In this document: positions 28,101-28,946 of the stretch, in pieces
Numbering within the stretch: the stretch's first letter is position 1
Layout of the letters: every line of letters begins with the position of its first letter
From: Zygnema circumcarinatum
Taxonomy: Eukaryota > Streptophyta > Zygnematophyceae > Zygnematales > Zygnemataceae
Reading direction: 5' to 3'
Assembly: GCA_037447605.1 (NCBI GenBank)
Contig: CM074814.1
Location: 2,813,210 to 2,842,155 of the forward strand
DNA: 28,946 bases
Notes under the pieces: generated by a model
What the model was told of the DNA's origin: nothing
Databases searched by the model: none
Seen by the model: the letters and a program-made list of their open reading frames with translations, nothing else
Translations under genes and position numbers: made by a program

Positions 28101-28946
28101 GATGCAGAGGAGAAGACTTGCAGAAAAGGCAAGGTGAGAGAAACGGTCATCGTTATCAAAATAGGATTGTGAAGAATGTCCTTTCAGTTAGAACATGGTG
28201 ATGCAGAGCATGGGAGAGCAGTACTGATGGCTATTTCGTCAGTACATCTAATGCTTCGTTTTCTACCAACTTGCCCATAAGCGGTTGCGTTTACGTTATT
28301 GAAAGCATGGATGTTATGTACTTTTCTGGGTTTTTTGGAATATGCAGGATGTTGATGGAAGAAGCAGAGAAAGCAGCCAAAGCCCTTGAAGCTGCAGCAG
28401 AAAACGATGAACATTGCCGAGCTTCTTTGAATGAAGCTCGCCAGCTTCTGAATGAAGCAGCAAAGTCCATAGAAGTGGCGGAAGCAGCCCAACGGAAGGT
28501 GCTGAACGGAGCCGTTCCGTTAGATCTCCTCATGCATGGAACTCCGTTGCTTGGGAGTAACACAGACAACGGTACTGAACCACCTCATAGAGCACTCTTC
28601 CGTGCAGCAGCCCAAGGAGATGGGACTCCGGAAGAGCAAGCAGCTCGGTTGCAGCTTTTAGCAGAGTGCTTTGGGATGAACCCTTATGAGTTCAATGGAG
28701 GCAAAGTGAAGGACAACTTTGGAGCAGCACATGTAGTCCTTGTGAAGGAGGCTCGGCAGCAGCGGCTAGGGAGGGAGAGCGGGAGGGAGGAGGCTCAAGG
28801 CCTTGCAGAGGTGAGAATGGAATTAGTGGGAGAGAGGGAGGATGGGAAGGTTGCTGCTTCTACATTGGGGCTGAGTGATACCCGTGAAGGTGATGCTTTA
28901 GGGCCTTGTACTGGCCAGACTGTCTTGGAAGAGAGGGAGAGAGCGG
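25167..28946 (+). CDS. NUMOD3-motif protein, probably plastid-targeted (3' end outside window)
   Basis: Exons 25167-25758, about 26910 (or 26924)-27228, 27562-28133, and 28348 to beyond 28946. The N-terminus MISIKLTLSPLPARLRPRGK, rich in Ser/Arg and poor in acids, with VIRSSSAGNG further on, looks like a chloroplast transit peptide. Near residue 176 begins a NUMOD3-type motif: RSKISVANSGRVPWNKGRKWSPG, continued by PSDEAKEKIRQAM after the intron. A second, weaker one is RTDEHRKKIADAIKAKWGDP followed by EYRAKVGEAM across the next junction. NUMOD3 is a DNA-binding helix motif first seen in homing endonucleases; no nuclease domain is visible. A basic stretch, a Gly/Glu-rich linker and an Ala/Glu-rich probable coiled coil (from about 28350) follow. 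Exons 1 and 2 do not join in frame with the best acceptor. A possible further donor is at 28811. Confidence 0.75.
25759..26909 (+). other. First coding intron of the NUMOD3 gene
   Basis: The donor is GTAAGC at 25759. It holds a CCCCTCC tract (about 25815-25945), a CT-rich stretch (26080-26200) and a poly-A run (26438-26454). A micro-exon may be hidden inside, because the reading phase differs by one base between the flanking exons. Confidence 0.5.

Noticed and set aside
1-28946. tRNA, rRNA or other structured RNA genes
   Set aside because: No cloverleaf with B-box-like GTTCGA plus matching arms, and no rRNA segment, was found by eye; a covariance-model scan was not possible.

Overview
The window is nuclear DNA of a green plant of the streptophyte line. 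The evidence is: split genes with GT-AG introns, a nuclear gene for plastid ribosomal protein uL18 with a transit peptide, a DRM1/ARP dormancy-auxin family gene, a plant UBA2-type double-RRM gene, short AAACCCTAA (telo-box) elements near starts, and many CACGTG G-boxes. The species cannot be fixed from the sequence. The very heavy load of CT/GA-only tracts in introns and spacers is a strong genome character. One 10-base N run (23937-23946) marks an assembly gap.

Layout, left to right. 1-890: GA/CT-rich spacer. 891-1682 (-): intronless ORF with a UBZ4/RAD18-type zinc finger, preceded by five perfect G-boxes. 2349-2980: foldback inverted repeat with a CT-rich loop. 3664-5848 (+): plastid ribosomal protein L18, four exons. 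5849-8030: spacer and probable 3' UTR, CT-rich. 8999-8031 (-): DRM1/ARP family gene, three exons, with G-boxes upstream. 14387-11169 (-): UBA2-like hnRNP with two RRMs, seven coding exons. 17298-15463 (-): a four-exon gene for an uncharacterised protein that I recall as resembling a bacterial family. 18290-19736 (+): small stand-alone ZnF-UBP protein, four exons, divergent from the previous gene. 22878-20333 (-): 2-oxoglutarate/Fe(II) oxygenase-like gene, two exons, with large low-complexity insertions and a TTAGGG array against its splice donor. 23409-24370: inverted-repeat element containing the assembly gap. 25167-28946 (+, runs off the end): NUMOD3-motif protein, probably plastid-targeted.

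The genes are individually transcribed housekeeping or regulatory genes and show no shared pathway or operon logic. Two (uL18c and probably the NUMOD3 protein) point to the plastid; UBA2-like, UBZ4 and ZnF-UBP proteins point to RNA metabolism and ubiquitin signalling. I found no complete transposase, no tRNA or rRNA, no CRISPR and no viral gene. The most unusual items are the bacterial-like protein with a repeat-derived C-terminus and stop codon, the telomere-repeat/splice-donor fusion, the two inverted-repeat elements, and the inflated oxygenase.
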